Of a stretch of 64,000 nt of DNA, positions 1-11,660 are shown in pieces. Source of the DNA: Metellina segmentata (taxonomy: Eukaryota; Arthropoda; Arachnida; Araneae; Tetragnathidae); contig OX375881.1 of assembly GCA_947359465.1 (NCBI GenBank), positions 121,717,967 to 121,781,966 of the forward strand. The letters are read 5' to 3'. Made by a program: the position numbers and the translations under genes. The first letter of the stretch is position 1. Each line of letters starts with the position of its first letter. A model generated the notes under the pieces. That model ran no database searches. It was not told where the DNA came from and worked only from the letters and a program-made list of their open reading frames with translations.

Positions 1-287
1 TTAGCAACCGGTATTTAGCGAGTTTCAGTCCAAGCAAAGACATCCGTGAACGAAGTAGGCTTCTGCACGTTAAAAATGTCGTGGCCTCAAATATTCTCAT
101 AATGGCGTGGTGTGGAAGTTCGGAGAGTGGGGTACGAGCTTATATGTTTTGTCATCATCTGACCACGATTCAAAATGACGTGGTGCTATACTCTTATCTT
201 TCCTTCTGGTTTTGATCCTCGACCGTCTCCCATAGCCCTTTGTGTTGCTCCAATGCGACCTTAATTAAAATACCTACCCAGGTCTTG
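1..287 (+). repeat. tRNA-derived SINE copy, head cut by window edge
   Basis: This copy carries the body shared by about a dozen copies in the window: a segment reading GCACGTTAAA, then GTGGCCTCAAATATTCTCA, GTGGAAGTTCGGAGAGTGGGG, ATCTGACCA, and a tail ending TGTTGCTCCAATGCGACCTTAATTAAAA. The tRNA-like head is only partly visible at the window start. Substitutions against the other copies show it is old. The family call rests on comparison among copies within this window. Confidence 0.75.
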
Positions 288-298
288 ATAGACAGGGG

Positions 299-613
299 CC
301 GACCCACTGGTCTGGTGGTTAAGGTGTTAGCCTTTAGATAGGAAGGTTCATGGCTCGAATCAGTGCCTGGATGTTTGTAAGCGTATGATGCAGAGGCGGC
401 GGGTGCACCTTAAATCTGTTGTGACCCAAAGTTTTCGCATTGGGTTGGTGTTGAAATTTGGAGAGTGGGATGCCAGCTAAGGTGTTGCTTCGTCATTTGA
501 CCTTGATTTGAAATTACGTGGTATTGTCCTTAGATCTTTCCCTCAGGGGATTGATACCTGACCGTCGTCAATAGCCCGTTGTGTTGATCTAATACGACAT
601 TAACAAAAACTAA
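299..613 (+). repeat. tRNA-derived SINE copy with tRNA-like head
   Basis: The head has an A-box-like TGGTGGTTAAGG near 313 and a B-box-like GGTTCATGGCTCGAATC near 345, followed by the same body and GACATTAACAAAAA tail as the copy at 1-287. The head is the same subtype as at 29885, differing from the TAGCCCAGTTGG head at 30060, so two SINE subfamilies or a head exchange are present. Confidence 0.75.
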
Positions 614-1739
614 CTACCAAAAAATAAACCTTGATAGACAGGGTTGATAGGTATTTTTCATAAATATATTGTCATTTGAAAAATAGGGACCGGGAACGAG
701 GTATCTCGTCGAAACCATTTCGATGGATAAAAAAAGATTTCGGAAAACTAACTTTATGTTTTTTTATCCAAAGTGTTTGGACTAAAGTATTACAGTCTAT
801 GTTGTGAATCGAATAGTGTTGTGCATTAAACAGAGTCTTTGAAAATTTATTTTGTGACTCAAGGAATAAAGGCACATGCTTGTACTATTGCTCATCTGCA
901 AGACTCTCATTCCAATGGGTTTATGAGTATTCCTGCATCCGTTTTGTTAATCGTCATCTGACCTTTTTTCAAAAGTACAAAGTGTTGTCTTAAGGATGTT
1001 TTTCTTGAGGATTGATTCCTGACCATAAACAATAACCCGTTGTTACTCCAGTGTCATCTTGAAGATTGTTCTCGCGACGAAGTATCTGGTCATTCGCAAA
1101 ACTGACTAAATCTTATTGTACGAGATGTCTTGTCATTGGAAAAAAACTCTGACGAGACCTTGTTTCACGAGAAGCCGTCCCTCACACCTATCTGTGGTAT
1201 CAGCTCAAATGACAGGCCTCTCCCCCACCCCTCACCCAAGTACCTTTCACACTGTTTATGTTTCACATCTGTACATTTCGAAATTCTCATAAGCATTTTA
1301 ATAGTTTAATCCTAAAACATGCTCCATATAAATTTATAAGAGTTTATAAGATACATCATATAACAAATAACATATTTAGATAAGAAAGTATTAAATAAAC
1401 TAAAATAAATAGTTAGTAAATAACATAGTTACTAGTAACACACAGTTTCACTATCCGGAAAATCAAAATGTTATTTGGTTGACATTTTATGGCACAAGGG
1501 CCAGATTTGGAGATGCTGCGCAGAACTATAGCTAGTTTGTAATTAGTTTTTAATCAGAAAGAGTTTAAAAACCATGTAATAAAATTCAATACAATTGAGT
1601 GCATGAGTTAAGGTCGATTATGAATCCAAATATAGTTTACGAAACCAATGTCAGCAAGAAATAAAAATAAGGTCTTGTGTGTTTATGATATGGGTCCATC
1701 AACAAGTTTGTTAAGGTAGTAAGGGAGTTACCAAATATG
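614..1739. other. Intergenic, no gene seen
   Basis: AT-rich DNA without a supported coding region. About 1075-1176 is a diverged fragment of the GACGAGATATCTCGTC repeat family, seen as CGACGAAGTATCTGGTC and ACGAGATGTCTTGTC, each followed by an ATT(A/C)GCAAAACTGAC-like spacer. Confidence 0.5.
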
Positions 1740-2425
1740 TTTAGTCTATGATTATTAAAATTCAGGTATTCTGTCAAGATGTGCTTTAAGGAAAAAAAAG
1801 ACTATGAATGATGAGCATCGAGAGGAGCCGGTTCTCACAGCAGTAAATGTCCATGGGTAAATAAAGAATGTCCAATTCAGAGCCTTGTCAGTTTTACGTG
1901 ATGATTTCTGTTTAGGTTTGTTTTTCTGAATTCCTTTATAGATGATTGAGAGAGAGAATATCATGAAGTCCGTTAGGATTTTCCAAATCCAATGTGGATT
2001 GCCAGGATTAATTTATGTTATGGGTTAAAACACTAAACATGTGAATCGGTACATTTGAATTTATAATCAGTTTTGCTGAATCTGCTTTCTCATTGCCCAG
2101 GATTCTTACACAACCAGAAATCCAACAGAAGAATAGCTGAAAATCATTTTCTGCTAATGTTAGGAACAAATTCATTACTTTTAAAACCAATGGATGACTT
2201 TTATTTGTATAGTTTAATAAGGATTCGATGCTGCTTTTGGAATCGGTATTCAAGATCCAGTTTTTATTAGTGTGTGTAGAAATAGCTTTTAAAGCTAAAA
2301 TTATTGTGTAGGTTTCTGAAGTAAAGACACTGCAGCATCCGTACAATTTTCTAGCAATGGTTGTATTCTCGAAAACGGCCGCGGCTCCATCATTTGTTCC
2401 GTTCTTAGATCAGTCAGTAAAAACT
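1740..2425 (-). pseudogene. LINE pol fragment: RNase H and C-terminal knuckle, decayed
   Basis: On the minus strand the segment opens with a TD-x-S RNase H start (near 2415), continues through a SETYTIILALKAISTH block, a TDSKSSIESLL block containing the second acidic residue, and ends the domain with FCWISGCVRILGNEKADSA. In active RNase H domains the last block is W-x-P-G-H-x-G-x-x-GNE-x-AD; here the histidine is replaced by cysteine. Downstream (about 1760-1950) the frame is broken but resembles the cysteine/histidine-rich C terminus that follows RNase H in I-group non-LTR retrotransposons. The endonuclease and reverse transcriptase parts are absent, so this is a truncated relic, not a gene. 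Confidence 0.7.
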
Positions 2426-2740
2426 GTCTTAAAAGGTGAATATTTGTTTTAATGGGAACGGAATAACTGTAAATAAATGGTATCAGGGGTTGATGATTTG
2501 TTAAAATGTGAAAAATCTTTGATGGTAAGCACATTTTTATAATTCCAGGGTGGAGGCTCGTTTTCTCTAGGAAATAATCCCATATTTAAACACTTAATGA
2601 AATGAATTCATAATAGTACGAACTCTAAAACCAAGTGATTGTATGAACGAAGGTTTTATAATGAGTAATGGCTTCCAAATTTAAGGTTAGTGACTGTATT
2701 ATGCAATGGATGAAAAGGGTTGGCTTTAATTTTAAAGTAG

Positions 2741-3470
2741 TACACTCTATAACAAAAAAATCGACGCACTAAGAAGGAGTTGTCCGATGGAGACAAAAAA
2801 TTGGTCTATAGGAAAATTATGTACAGAATAGAAAATGATTAACATTTCAGAACAATTGAATGATTTATTTCAGAGTTACAGTAACGAGCTCAATAAGGTG
2901 TTGACCCGCCTCCGCTTCCGCAGGAGCATAGACCGATAAAGCTCCCGGATGGTCTCCTGCGGTATTTCTTGCCAAATTTGCTCCAATTGTCGGACTACGT
3001 CATCCATCAACATTCCCTACCAGATGCAGTCGCCTTCCCTTCATATCCAAGACATGCTCGATGGGAAAGAGATCTGGTGATCTGGCTGGCCAAGGAAGTG
3101 TTTGACAAGCTTGAACACAGTTCATAGCAACACGTGCCGTATGTGGTCTGGCATTGTCTTGCTAAAAAATAAGCCCAGGGTACTGCGAAAGGAACGGTAG
3201 CAAAACTCAGAATGCCATCAAAATACCGCTGTGCAGTAAGTGTACCTCTAATGACGACCAAAGGGGTCCGGATATCAAGGGAAATGGCACCCCAGACCAT
3301 AAATCCTTGTTGAGGGCCCGTGGGGCGTGCAATAGTGAAAGCAGGATATTGGTATCCAGTTCAAAATTGGGTATAATAACCAGTACACGTGGGATGATGC
3401 AGCTCTCGGAGAGATGGATTATCAGTGGGTATCGAATAGAACGCCACATACTACAGGGATTCAATGTAAT
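2741..3470 (-). pseudogene. Tc1-like transposase relic
   Basis: The minus strand encodes the typical Tc1-family block GFMVWGAISLDIRTPLVVIRG followed by GTLTAQRYFDGIL (about 3190-3305), the region between the first and second catalytic aspartates. Sequence after it (3000-3190) resembles the rest of the catalytic domain in shifted frames, and 3300-3464 resembles the preceding part in another frame. A TA followed by CACTCTATAACAAAAAAATC at 2741-2762 resembles a Tc1 terminus, but I find no matching inverted end upstream of the transposase, so the element is truncated. It is a different subfamily from the Tc1 copies near 19 kb and 44 kb. Confidence 0.7.
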
Positions 3471-3799
3471 TTTTAGTTAAGAAAATAATGTTTATTCTTT
3501 TGTCGAAAACGGGACGTAATTTTGCATCATCTTAATATTGAATGAGTTTTTATGTTTTTAAAATTTAGCATCCATCCAGATTTTATTGAAGGCTTTGGTA
3601 ATGACAGACAATTTTTCGCTACTCTGCGTCTTAAGGTGGTGTCTTCCTGAATACATACTCGTTGACTCTGACTGATTGGTGGATAGTAGAGGTTGGGTGT
3701 GAATCCAAACTGCTGTGGGACCATGATATCGCGCGAGGAAATTAATTATTTGTAATGCTCAAGAACGACTGCTTCATTGAGTTTGCTAAGTAATTGGTA

Positions 3800-4245
3800 A
3801 TTTTTAATTAACATCGTACTAGAGCAACACAACGGGCTACTGGAGACGTGAGTTTGATAAGAGTTGGGTAGGTTTAGGGCTATTTAAACTACGCCTTACT
3901 GCGACAAAACAAATAGCTATTGGAGTCTGTCTGAGATCAAACCCAAATAGAAAAAAGATCCGAGGACAACACCACGTAATTTTGAACGGCCGTCACATGA
4001 CAAGGCAACACCTGAGCTGGCATCCCACTCTCCAAACTTCCACATCACGCCAACGTAAGGATATTTGAGGCCACGGCAGATTTAACGGCCATCAGTTCTC
4101 TTTGTACACGACAGTCGAACTCGTAACCCTCTGGTTGCAAACCCATAACCCTTCCTACTAAGAGTATTGAGTAATGAAATACGTCCGCAATTGGATATGG
4201 AACATTTGTTTTTTCCTGGTTTAAGAACATTGAGAATTTTGGCCA
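3800..4245 (-). repeat. SINE copy, minus strand, tail partly duplicated
   Basis: In the minus orientation the tail reads through AGAGCAACACAACGGGCTA at 3822-3840, and the body includes CACTCTCCAAACTTCCACA (about 4026-4044) and TTTGAGGCCACGGCAGATTTAA. A second tail-like stretch (about 3880-3960, AAACTACGCC...TAGCTATTGGAGTCTG) suggests that one SINE inserted beside or into another. The tRNA-like head lies near 4115-4165. Confidence 0.7.
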
Positions 4246-4500
4246 AGTTTCTAGGGGTAGCTTTTGAACTTTAAAATGTGCGTATTAATCAGGTTGAAGG
4301 ATGAAATTCATTTTAGAAGGACTTTGATTATTGTGTTTTAATTCCCTCGTTTCTAGTGGTATTTTTTAAATTTTGACGGGATTTAGGTGTTATATAATGT
4401 TTGATGGGAGGGTGATTATGTTTAAATAGTTAGAGTTTTGTTGTAGAAGTTGTGAATAGTATAGAGGACTGTCTGGGTATGGGTTGCTTATTGGTCATTT

Positions 4501-4788
4501 ACCCTCCTAGTGGTTATCTCGACACTGAAAATACGAACCAGATATCTTGTTGGACGAGATATCTCGTCATTAGAAAAGCTGACCAGTTCTGGATCTTGTC
4601 ATCATCAAAAATATTTTCTATGTCTCAATAGCTAGATATATCGTCATTAGCAAAACTAGTCAAGTCTTGATGGACGAGATATCTTGGCGTTAGCAAAATA
4701 AGTCTGTTGTTGAAGGACAAGATAGCTCATTAGCAAAATACTGACCAGATCATGTTCTCGGCATCATAAAAAAATGGCAATATCATAA
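4501..4788. repeat. Palindromic repeat family copy, left part
   Basis: Starts with ACCCTCCTAGTGGTT and then carries several units built on the 16-bp palindrome GACGAGATATCTCGTC (exact at 4553-4568; degenerate near 4633 and 4674), each followed by ATTAG(A/C)AAAA(C/G)TGACCAG-like spacer. It is interrupted at 4788 by the piggyBac-like element and resumes at 6737. Confidence 0.75.
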
Positions 4789-6736
4789 CCTCTTCGCTCC
4801 CTGGGTCCACACACGTGGACCTGGACTCTTTCGCCTTAAAAATAATCTTTCTGAAAAAATTGGTGGTTACGAACTCTGGTATATATGCGTGGATGTCTAA
4901 TTTTCCGATTGACACCAATAGATGGCTGTATAAATCTGTAAATCCTGTGGAATATTTATTATTGAAAAGTGATTTAGAAGAAACGGCGTCGTTTCAACGT
5001 TCTCGTAAAAGTAAGTAAATATAATTTCTTTTTTAGGAATTTTAAATTCTTTATAGTTAATGTGTTTTAGTGGACAATTTCTTTAAATATGCAATTAAAT
5101 AGTTTATCTGACTTAAATCTCTATTTTGTGCATTTGAAAGCGATTGTTATATAGGTCCATGTAAGTGGTGGTTAAAATTGGTGTTGTTATCTTGTACGTT
5201 TCGTTCTTTCACAAATTTAATTAACAGTCTGTTTTGAACCGTTTACGGTATTTTATGAGATTTTTATCATTTTTATATTAAAAGTGTAACATTTTTCTAT
5301 TATCTAAAATTTTTATTTGGATAATTTCGATTCGATTTTTAGGCAAAAGACTACCTAATATATGTTGGAAAGAATTGTGTTTCCTCTCAAGATATGAAAG
5401 TTTTGGGCCTTGGAGGAAGTGTTGTGAAGATATTGTCAGAAACTATCCCCTCAAACTGGCAACATGTAGACTGACAACACTGACAGATACTTCACTGACC
5501 AGAAATGTTCTAAGTCTATCCTATTTGAGAAAGAAATTTTTACAGCTGGTATGATTTGGACAAACAGAATTGGAAATGCTCGAAATAAATTAAAATTGGG
5601 CAAAACTTTAAAAAGAGGAGAGTGGGATTGACTTATAACTAATGATGAAAAACTATAAATTTTAAAATGGAAAGACAATAAAAGCGTTTTATTTTTATCG
5701 TTCATATTTGAGCAGTGAATCTGTGCCAAGCTACATAAGGTGGTCAAAGAAAGAGAAAAAAAGGTTGTTGTACCACAACCAGCAGTTGTTCAGGCCTGTA
5801 ATAGCTCAATAAGTGGAACTGATTTATGTGACCACTATTTGGACAATTATAGGTGTACCACGAGAACAAAGAAATTGTCAGTAATAGTGTTAATTCATTT
5901 TGTGGATCTGGCTAATTCTAACTGCTGTGTATGGTATGTGCGCTATTATAAAGCAAATCAATTTTAATTCTTATCGTTCATTGACTACCGAATGCAGGTG
6001 GCCCAAGCCCTCATTAAATATTAAAGGAACAGTACAAAAAAAAATAAGAAAACAAACATGTTCAGTGGAAGAAACTCCAAAACAGCAGAGGAAGGTTGTC
6101 AATTAACTAATCAAAGAAGTTAGACTTGATAATGTAGGCCAAGATTTATGGATAGTAAAAATGCATCAAAGTGTAGGTTATTTGAATACAAATCCCGGAC
6201 AAGAGTTATGTGTACAAAACGTCAAATGTACCTTTGCATCATGAAAAATAAGTGCTTCATGAAATAACACACACAGTAAAAATTGGATTTAAAAAAAATA
6301 TTTTTGGGACTTATTTCTTACAAATAGTGTGTTACCTGAAAGTGATATAGTAAGTACAAAATTTATGTTTTGTGGAGATAAAATGTCCCTATGTAAATCA
6401 AAAATTACTTCCCCAAGACACATATCACATGAAAAAAATATTTAAAAATATTTTGTGGCTCTAATCTGCTTATAATGTTACTGTACTTATAAAGTGATAA
6501 ATAATACAGCAATGTACAAGCAAATGCGTTCTTAAGCAATATCAGCATTTGAAAATGATTAGGCTTTCAGCTTTGAGACCCGAGCTACACATACGTGTAC
6601 CTAAAAGCTTTAGCCCCTTATGATGCCAGCATCTAAAAGAAGAATTGACGTGAGAACTTTGAAGTATTTCATAATATTTATCAGAAAAAAAAAACCTGAT
6701 TTTTAAACAATTTTCATATGGTTGGTAGCGAAGAGG
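4789..6736. mobile_element. piggyBac-like DNA transposon
   Basis: The ends are inverted: left CCTCTTCGCT at 4789-4798 and right AGCGAAGAGG at 6727-6736. The right flank is TTAA (6737-6740), the piggyBac target; the left flank is ATAA (4785-4788), one base off. The flanks rejoin into a continuous palindromic repeat, confirming the insertion. A subterminal hairpin, GGTCCAC-ACAC-GTGGACC (4804-4821), and a related near-palindrome near 6580-6605 resemble the internal repeats that piggyBac elements carry. The element is 1948 bp, shorter than typical autonomous copies, and its transposase is broken. Confidence 0.8.
5370..6270 (+). pseudogene. piggyBac-type transposase, C-terminal part, broken
   Basis: Family blocks appear in order in shifting frames: GLGGSVVKILSETIPSNW (about 5410-5460), a YFTDQ stretch with an acidic residue where DDD transposases have DNFF, TNRIGNAR and KTLKRGEWD (5560-5630), then VPQPAVVQACNSSISGTDLCD (5767-5830) with the third catalytic aspartate in GTD, and NYRC...TKKLSV. 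About 6181-6268 is a C-terminal cysteine-rich block (C-RLFEYKSRTRVMCTKRQMYLC) like the DNA-binding cysteine-rich domain of piggyBac proteins. In-frame stops in the middle and end (for example after GEWD, after EKL and after KANQF) make it a pseudogene. An upstream frame at 4815-5018 could be N-terminal but is not recognisable. Confidence 0.75.
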
Positions 6737-6816
6737 TTAATGTCGAAATATATTGTTATTAGCAAAATACGTCAGATTTTTATACATAAGGTATATTGTT
6801 GAACCGCTTGGAGGGT
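6737..6816. repeat. Palindromic repeat family copy, right part
   Basis: Continues the copy interrupted at 4788: ATGTCGAAATATATTGTTATTAG is a degenerate palindrome unit plus its spacer. The copy ends with GTTGAACCGCTTGGAGGGT, the inverse of the ACCCTCCTAGTGGTT that opens it at 4501. Confidence 0.7.
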
Positions 6817-8780
6817 TAAGGTAGTTTTCATTGAACTTGTTTGAAACTGCACATTGTTAAGGCGTAATTTTTGTCCTTTTTTTTTTTGATAAAGCAGAGG
6901 CATTTCCAGTTGCTACTGTCATATATGCTGTGTGATTGTAAATGCGTTCGGTAAGATTCTTGTGAGTAATGGATAGTCTGTGTTTTTTAGTTCTATTTAG
7001 TTGGGTTAAAATATCTTTAGTTTACTGACATTTACTCTTCATTTGATTTTTCTTTTTAATTATATTTCTGATGTCAGGTGAGATGATGTTTATTGAGAGG
7101 AATGCTTTCGGAGGAAAGTCTGTCAGCCAAAATAATATGTAAGTAATCAGATATTTTAGAGTATCGCTCTGTCGGGCACACAATATAGAAGCACAAAACA
7201 AAACATACATGCGCACTGCATTTCTGAACAAGAACCACTTCGGTACGTGTGCGCACTTCATCCAATTTAGATCCTCAGGACTGATGTTGGACCAGTATGT
7301 GGCTTGCTCTGGAACTAAACCATGAGCGTAGTAGCCATCGATTCAGCTATTTTGATTCATTATTTTTTCTAACTGAGCCAGTCAGTATGGTAGGTTTATT
7401 TCTTTGAAAATTATTTTATTCTTTGATTTATTAAATACCTTCATTTTAAAAATGAAATATGAACATAAAAGACGAACGAAAATGCATTAATCCCATCCCA
7501 CAAAGTGGTTTCGATACGATATATATCTCCATCAAAATCTAACTAATTTTGATTTTGATGAGATATTTCCGATACAAGGTACTGTCGATTATAAAAAGAA
7601 AGTGTTTGTTCTGTAAAGTTTAAATTCAGTTAAAAGGTCACAGTCGATGACTACTATGGACATTGGAATTTTCCTCTGTACTTTATGACAATTTGTAACA
7701 CAAACAGCTTACGCTGTCGGCTTTGAACATCAAACAATCCTATCAGGCATACGATAATTGTGTAGAATCAGTATTATCGTGTTGTTTTTGTATCATTATC
7801 CACTCTTGGAACCACATGTTAAAATACTGTGTGATTTAGGGCAGTTTTTTACCTTTACTTGTCTTTCGTGATGTTTAGTTCATTAATATTTATTCCAATC
7901 TTATGCGACACTAACTATGGTGACTTGTTGATTTCAACAAGCTTCTTATTGCTAGTAAAAAATTGTTATACAGTTTATGGGATTAACTATCCGTTCCTGT
8001 TGAATATATAACTCTGTAGAAATAGTTGTATGTCCATATTCGTAGTATTCTAGTGTGGCATTAATCCCCCTACATCTTTTATGAGCTTATATGAAAAAAT
8101 TAGTGATACTGATAGAAAAGTGTAAAACTTCGAAAATGAATGTATTTATTTTTTACAGAAACAATACAAAATACATCTTCTGACACAACTTTGTGCATGA
8201 AATCAACACTTCTGCAAATCCTTTAAACACATTTGTGAACTAATTCGTAGAATATTTGGTAACCTAAATTCTTTTAACAAAGAATGTTATAAATAATGCA
8301 AGTAGTTCATAACCGCTAAAATATTTTTGAAGTTGCACATGTGTAGGAAAACAACGGGGAATGACCAGGCAAAAGTGCGATACGGCTTTGAACAGGTGTT
8401 TTTGATGTCCTCAACCTGAAGCGTAAATGACCCATTAAATAAAATTGCTGTGTTTGAAAAGTTATTTGTGATGGGATAAAGCATTTCCTTTGCTGTTTCA
8501 TTGTTAAGAATGTCATTTTTATGGTTTCATTTTGCTTTAGAGGCTGAATACTTTGAGCAAAGCGTCTTTTTAAGACAAATAATAGATCGTCAACGTGATT
8601 GGTTGATAATTATAAAACCATTGCCACAATCCCAAAACTCTATAATGTAATTTTAAATTACACTGAAAGTAATAACTACTATGTGATGAATAAAACACAA
8701 TTAGGTCTAGTCAACAGATAATTTTTATGAGGTTTTATATCATGATAATTATTCAAAAACAAATTAGTAAAATATAGATT
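6817..8780. other. Intergenic, no gene seen
   Basis: AT-rich DNA. Small frames at 7022-7265 and 8287-8516 have no recognisable motif, no homologous copy in the window and no splice context that I can support. Confidence 0.4.
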
Positions 8781-9145
8781 TGTCTAGACAATGCATTTGT
8801 TATTAAACATTTAACTATCTGGACAATTCTTATGCTGATAAACCTTCAACTGTCCAAACAATTAATCTGCTATCAATTTTTGAAACGTCTGGACTATTTA
8901 GTTACTATTAAACATTAAACCGCCTGGAGAATTAATTTACTTTTAAACATTTTGCTGTTTAGATAATTCATTCACTATTAATCATTCATCTGTTTAGACA
9001 ATTCATTTATAATTAATATATTTAAATGTCTAGACAATATGTTTACTATAAAACAATTAACTGTCTGGATTATTAATTTACTATTAATAATTTAACCGTT
9101 TTCGTACGATGTATGTGCTATTAAACATTTATCTGTCTGGACAAT
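8781..9145. repeat. 35-bp minisatellite, about 11 units
   Basis: A core resembling AACTGTCTGGACAATT recurs at about 8781, 8815, 8851, 8886, 8921, 8954, 8990, 9026, 9061, 9097 and 9133, a period of 34-37 bp. The linker is close to ATTTACTATTAAACATTT. Units differ at several positions, so the array is not recently amplified. Confidence 0.8.
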
Positions 9146-9164
9146 TCACGCACAATTTAGCATA

Positions 9165-9330
9165 GAATTCGTTAGGTAGGTAGTTGAATTTACTTCACAC
9201 TGGAGCAGTGCAACGGGTTATTGGTGATGGTTCATTATCAATCCCAAAGGCACAGATCAGGTAAGGTAAAGTGACAAGGCAACACCTGGTGGAGATGTAG
9301 TATCCAATACGTCAGTCGCCAAATTAAATT
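9165..9330 (-). repeat. SINE fragment (tail half)
   Basis: GGAGCAGTGCAACGGGTTATTGG (9212-9234) and AAGGCAACACCTGG (9278-9291) match the tail and mid body of the SINE copies in reverse orientation. The head is missing. Confidence 0.6.
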
Positions 9331-10189
9331 TTTGCTCCAAATCAAGATGGTGGCAAATCTAAGCAATTCCAAGATGGCTGTGTGGTATTGACATCAAACA
9401 TGACCGTTATTTTGCTTTGTTTCTTCACTTAAGTCCAGGTTTAGATTGTTTTTTTTTCCTTCAAATTCTCGGAATGATGCAAGGAACTGAAAAAAAAAAA
9501 CACCGGTAAGCAAAAGGTCCGAATTTTGAACAATTCCGGACTTTCGGATTTGGGACTTTGTACTGCGCATGGAATTCAAAATATGGACTTTTTTGTAGAT
9601 AAATTGGTCTTTTTCTATGATCCTGATAGTTAAACAGATATTTTTCGATGTGAGAAAAAAAGCAATGGAGTTGGTTCTCCTATACATAAGTAAGATGGAA
9701 AACCATTTTAGAATTATTCTAAAAATTTACTTAGCATTATGTGGGATCTCAATGGGGATATTCCTGGTCAGATATGAAGATATGGAATTAAAAATGAGAA
9801 ATATTTTTTATAACCACAGTACCAAAAATAATATTTTTGTATGTAAGTCACAGCGAATAACGCATGAGGTTTCAATGCGAAAAACCACTTTACTGTGAGG
9901 AATTTTTTTAAATAAGTCACAGCGTATAATGCTAGACCCCTGCCTGCCGGCGAGACACAATCAGCGTTGGCTTCCATGCGTACTGTACTAAGTGCCCATC
10001 CAGGCATGGTCCATTGTCACCCTCATTTTGGTTCCTAAGCGTTGTACATTTTGAGATTTTTCTAGACAAACGCCATCCAGTAGTTTTGATATAAATTACT
10101 GAAATATAACTTTAGAGTTTCTAAATGTATGCTCTCATCAAACATTTTTTCAAAAAAATAAGAATTAATTAACAAACATCATCCTAACC
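9331..10189. other. Intergenic, no gene seen
   Basis: Overlapping frames on both strands (9394-9687 minus, 9617-9898 plus, 9768-10007 minus) show no motif. CAGTCACAGCG/AAGTCACAGCGTATAA-like stretches repeat at 9845 and 9914, hinting at a small local duplication. Confidence 0.35.
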
Positions 10190-11480
10190 TTCAATGTACC
10201 CACTCTGCCACCCAAGATCAAGACTGCTATTTAAGCTGCCCAGTTGGACCATATGATCCTGTTCATCTGCGCTACTTCACGTGCCAGAGATTCGGGCATG
10301 GAAAAACTTCCTGCCGTGGCACTGAAACCTGTGCTCGATGCGCTTAACTAGGCCACGACAGTGATTCGTGAACTACGCCACCCCATTTTATAAACGGCAA
10401 CAGGGACCACCCGGCGTAACCTAGATCTTGCTCCCAATGGGTCGTTGAAAAAAAGTGCAATCCGTAAAAACCCTTCAAACCATTTATTTGCCCAATGCAA
10501 GTAAGCTTGAAGAGCCCCGAACCCCTAAGGTCGGGACTTCATATGCATCCAAAGCAGCTAAAACATTCCAATCAATAGCCATATCAACAGATTCTCTGTT
10601 AGATAATATACCCTCCCCAATATCATTAAGCAGCCAAACTTAAGGAATTTTTTTCTATATTCTTTTATCTTGCGCTTCGAGTCGTTTGTCCGCATTTGGA
10701 CCTTGCGCCAAAAAACCCAGCTATCCAATCCAATACTAGGTACCCAAAATTTTCAAAAGCCGTTCAAAAGTTGGAATTCCCACGAAAAACAAAAATACCA
10801 AACATTTCCAGTCATTTGAAAAATTGTTAAAAGTTTTTCTTCTACGGGCAGCAGAGAAAACACAGAATTCGATATTCATGCGTCGGAACTTTCGGAGGAC
10901 GACGCAGATATTGATATGACTGCACAAGAAGAACCTCTTGGGCAGCACAGATTTGTATCGTTTCCGAAAACGCAACCACAAACACGTTCATATCCCGGAA
11001 CTGTCGTGGCTTACACAATAAGTTGTATGATCTCAAAACCCTTCAATAGACACACCTGAAGTCAACTGACAGAGCATAGATACGTCACTCTACTTGCAAT
11101 CGAAATTATCACAATGATGAAAATGCTTCCGGAGGTATTGCACTTTTCACCTCCCATTCATACCCATATCTTACATTATCACCTCTTTTTTCTTTTTTTG
11201 TCGAAAGTGACTTGCGCAACAGTGATCATTTTCCGATATTCGTCACTCACCAGTCATAATGGTCCTGTTAGCCGCTCATCACGTTACATTTATGACGCAG
11301 TCGACTGGCCAAATTTTACATCTCTACCATTATTACTGAACAGATGGTGGATGAAAACGGATGAAGCTGTTCAAAAAATCACCATCTATCATAAAAGCGG
11401 CGAATATAGCGATCCCCTATCTTCACCCTTTCACAAACACCCTTTCGCAAATTTGGAGCTATTAAAACACACAGCGTAAG
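10190..11480 (+). pseudogene. Jockey-type LINE relic: gag-like ORF1 and endonuclease start
   Basis: At 10260-10400 the plus strand reads through nucleic-acid-binding knuckles of the CCHC type, with FTCQRFGHGKTSCRGTETC (C-x2-C-x4-H-x4-C) and a following CARC...LGHDS block, as in ORF1 gag proteins of Jockey-clade elements. At 10455-10640 the frame VQSVKTLQTIYLPNA and PRTPKVGTSYASKAAKT follows. After an interruption (10640-10735, a LINE-tail repeat) an acidic ORF1 C terminus is visible near 10860-10950, then LRNKLYDLKTL near 11010 as at an ORF2 start. EN-domain pieces ENASGGIAL and NGPVSRSSRYIYDAVDWPNF lie at 11120-11320. Stops and frameshifts throughout; no reverse transcriptase remains. Confidence 0.7.
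10640..10738 (+). repeat. LINE 3'-tail fragment nested in the Jockey relic
   Basis: Contains TTTGTCCGCATTTGGACC then TTGCGCCAAAAAACCCAG and a CCAATCCAATAC end. This matches a tail shared with 20,985, 21,770, 31,800, 40,930, 50,077, 50,605 and 51,915. It separates two parts of the ORF1 relic, so it is best read as a later 5'-truncated insertion. Confidence 0.6.
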
Positions 11481-11489
11481 GCATGGGGC

Positions 11490-11660
11490 GTCTTTCGTCG
11501 ATAGCCCACTCCACGCATTTCGTCACCAAGTCAAGTAAGGACATTTGAGGCCTAGACAGATTTAACGTGCACCAGCCTCCTTTACATTCAACAGTCTTTG
11601 GTTGTATTAGAACTCCCAACACTCCGGTTCCTAGTCTGCTACTCTACCAACGGGAGTTTG
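11490..11660 (-). repeat. SINE fragment (head half)
   Basis: Minus-strand copy with CAAGTAAGGACATTTGAGGC and the head region AACTCCCAACACTCCGGTTCC, reading in reverse as an A/B-box-like tRNA head. The tail is lost at the junction with the Jockey relic. Confidence 0.6.

Noticed and set aside
7022..7265. Two overlapping minus-strand frames with cysteines
   Set aside because: No known spacing of metal ligands and no homologous copy in the window.
8781..9145. CRISPR-like array
   Set aside because: Repeats are degenerate and contiguous, with no unique spacers, in a eukaryotic context; it is a minisatellite.
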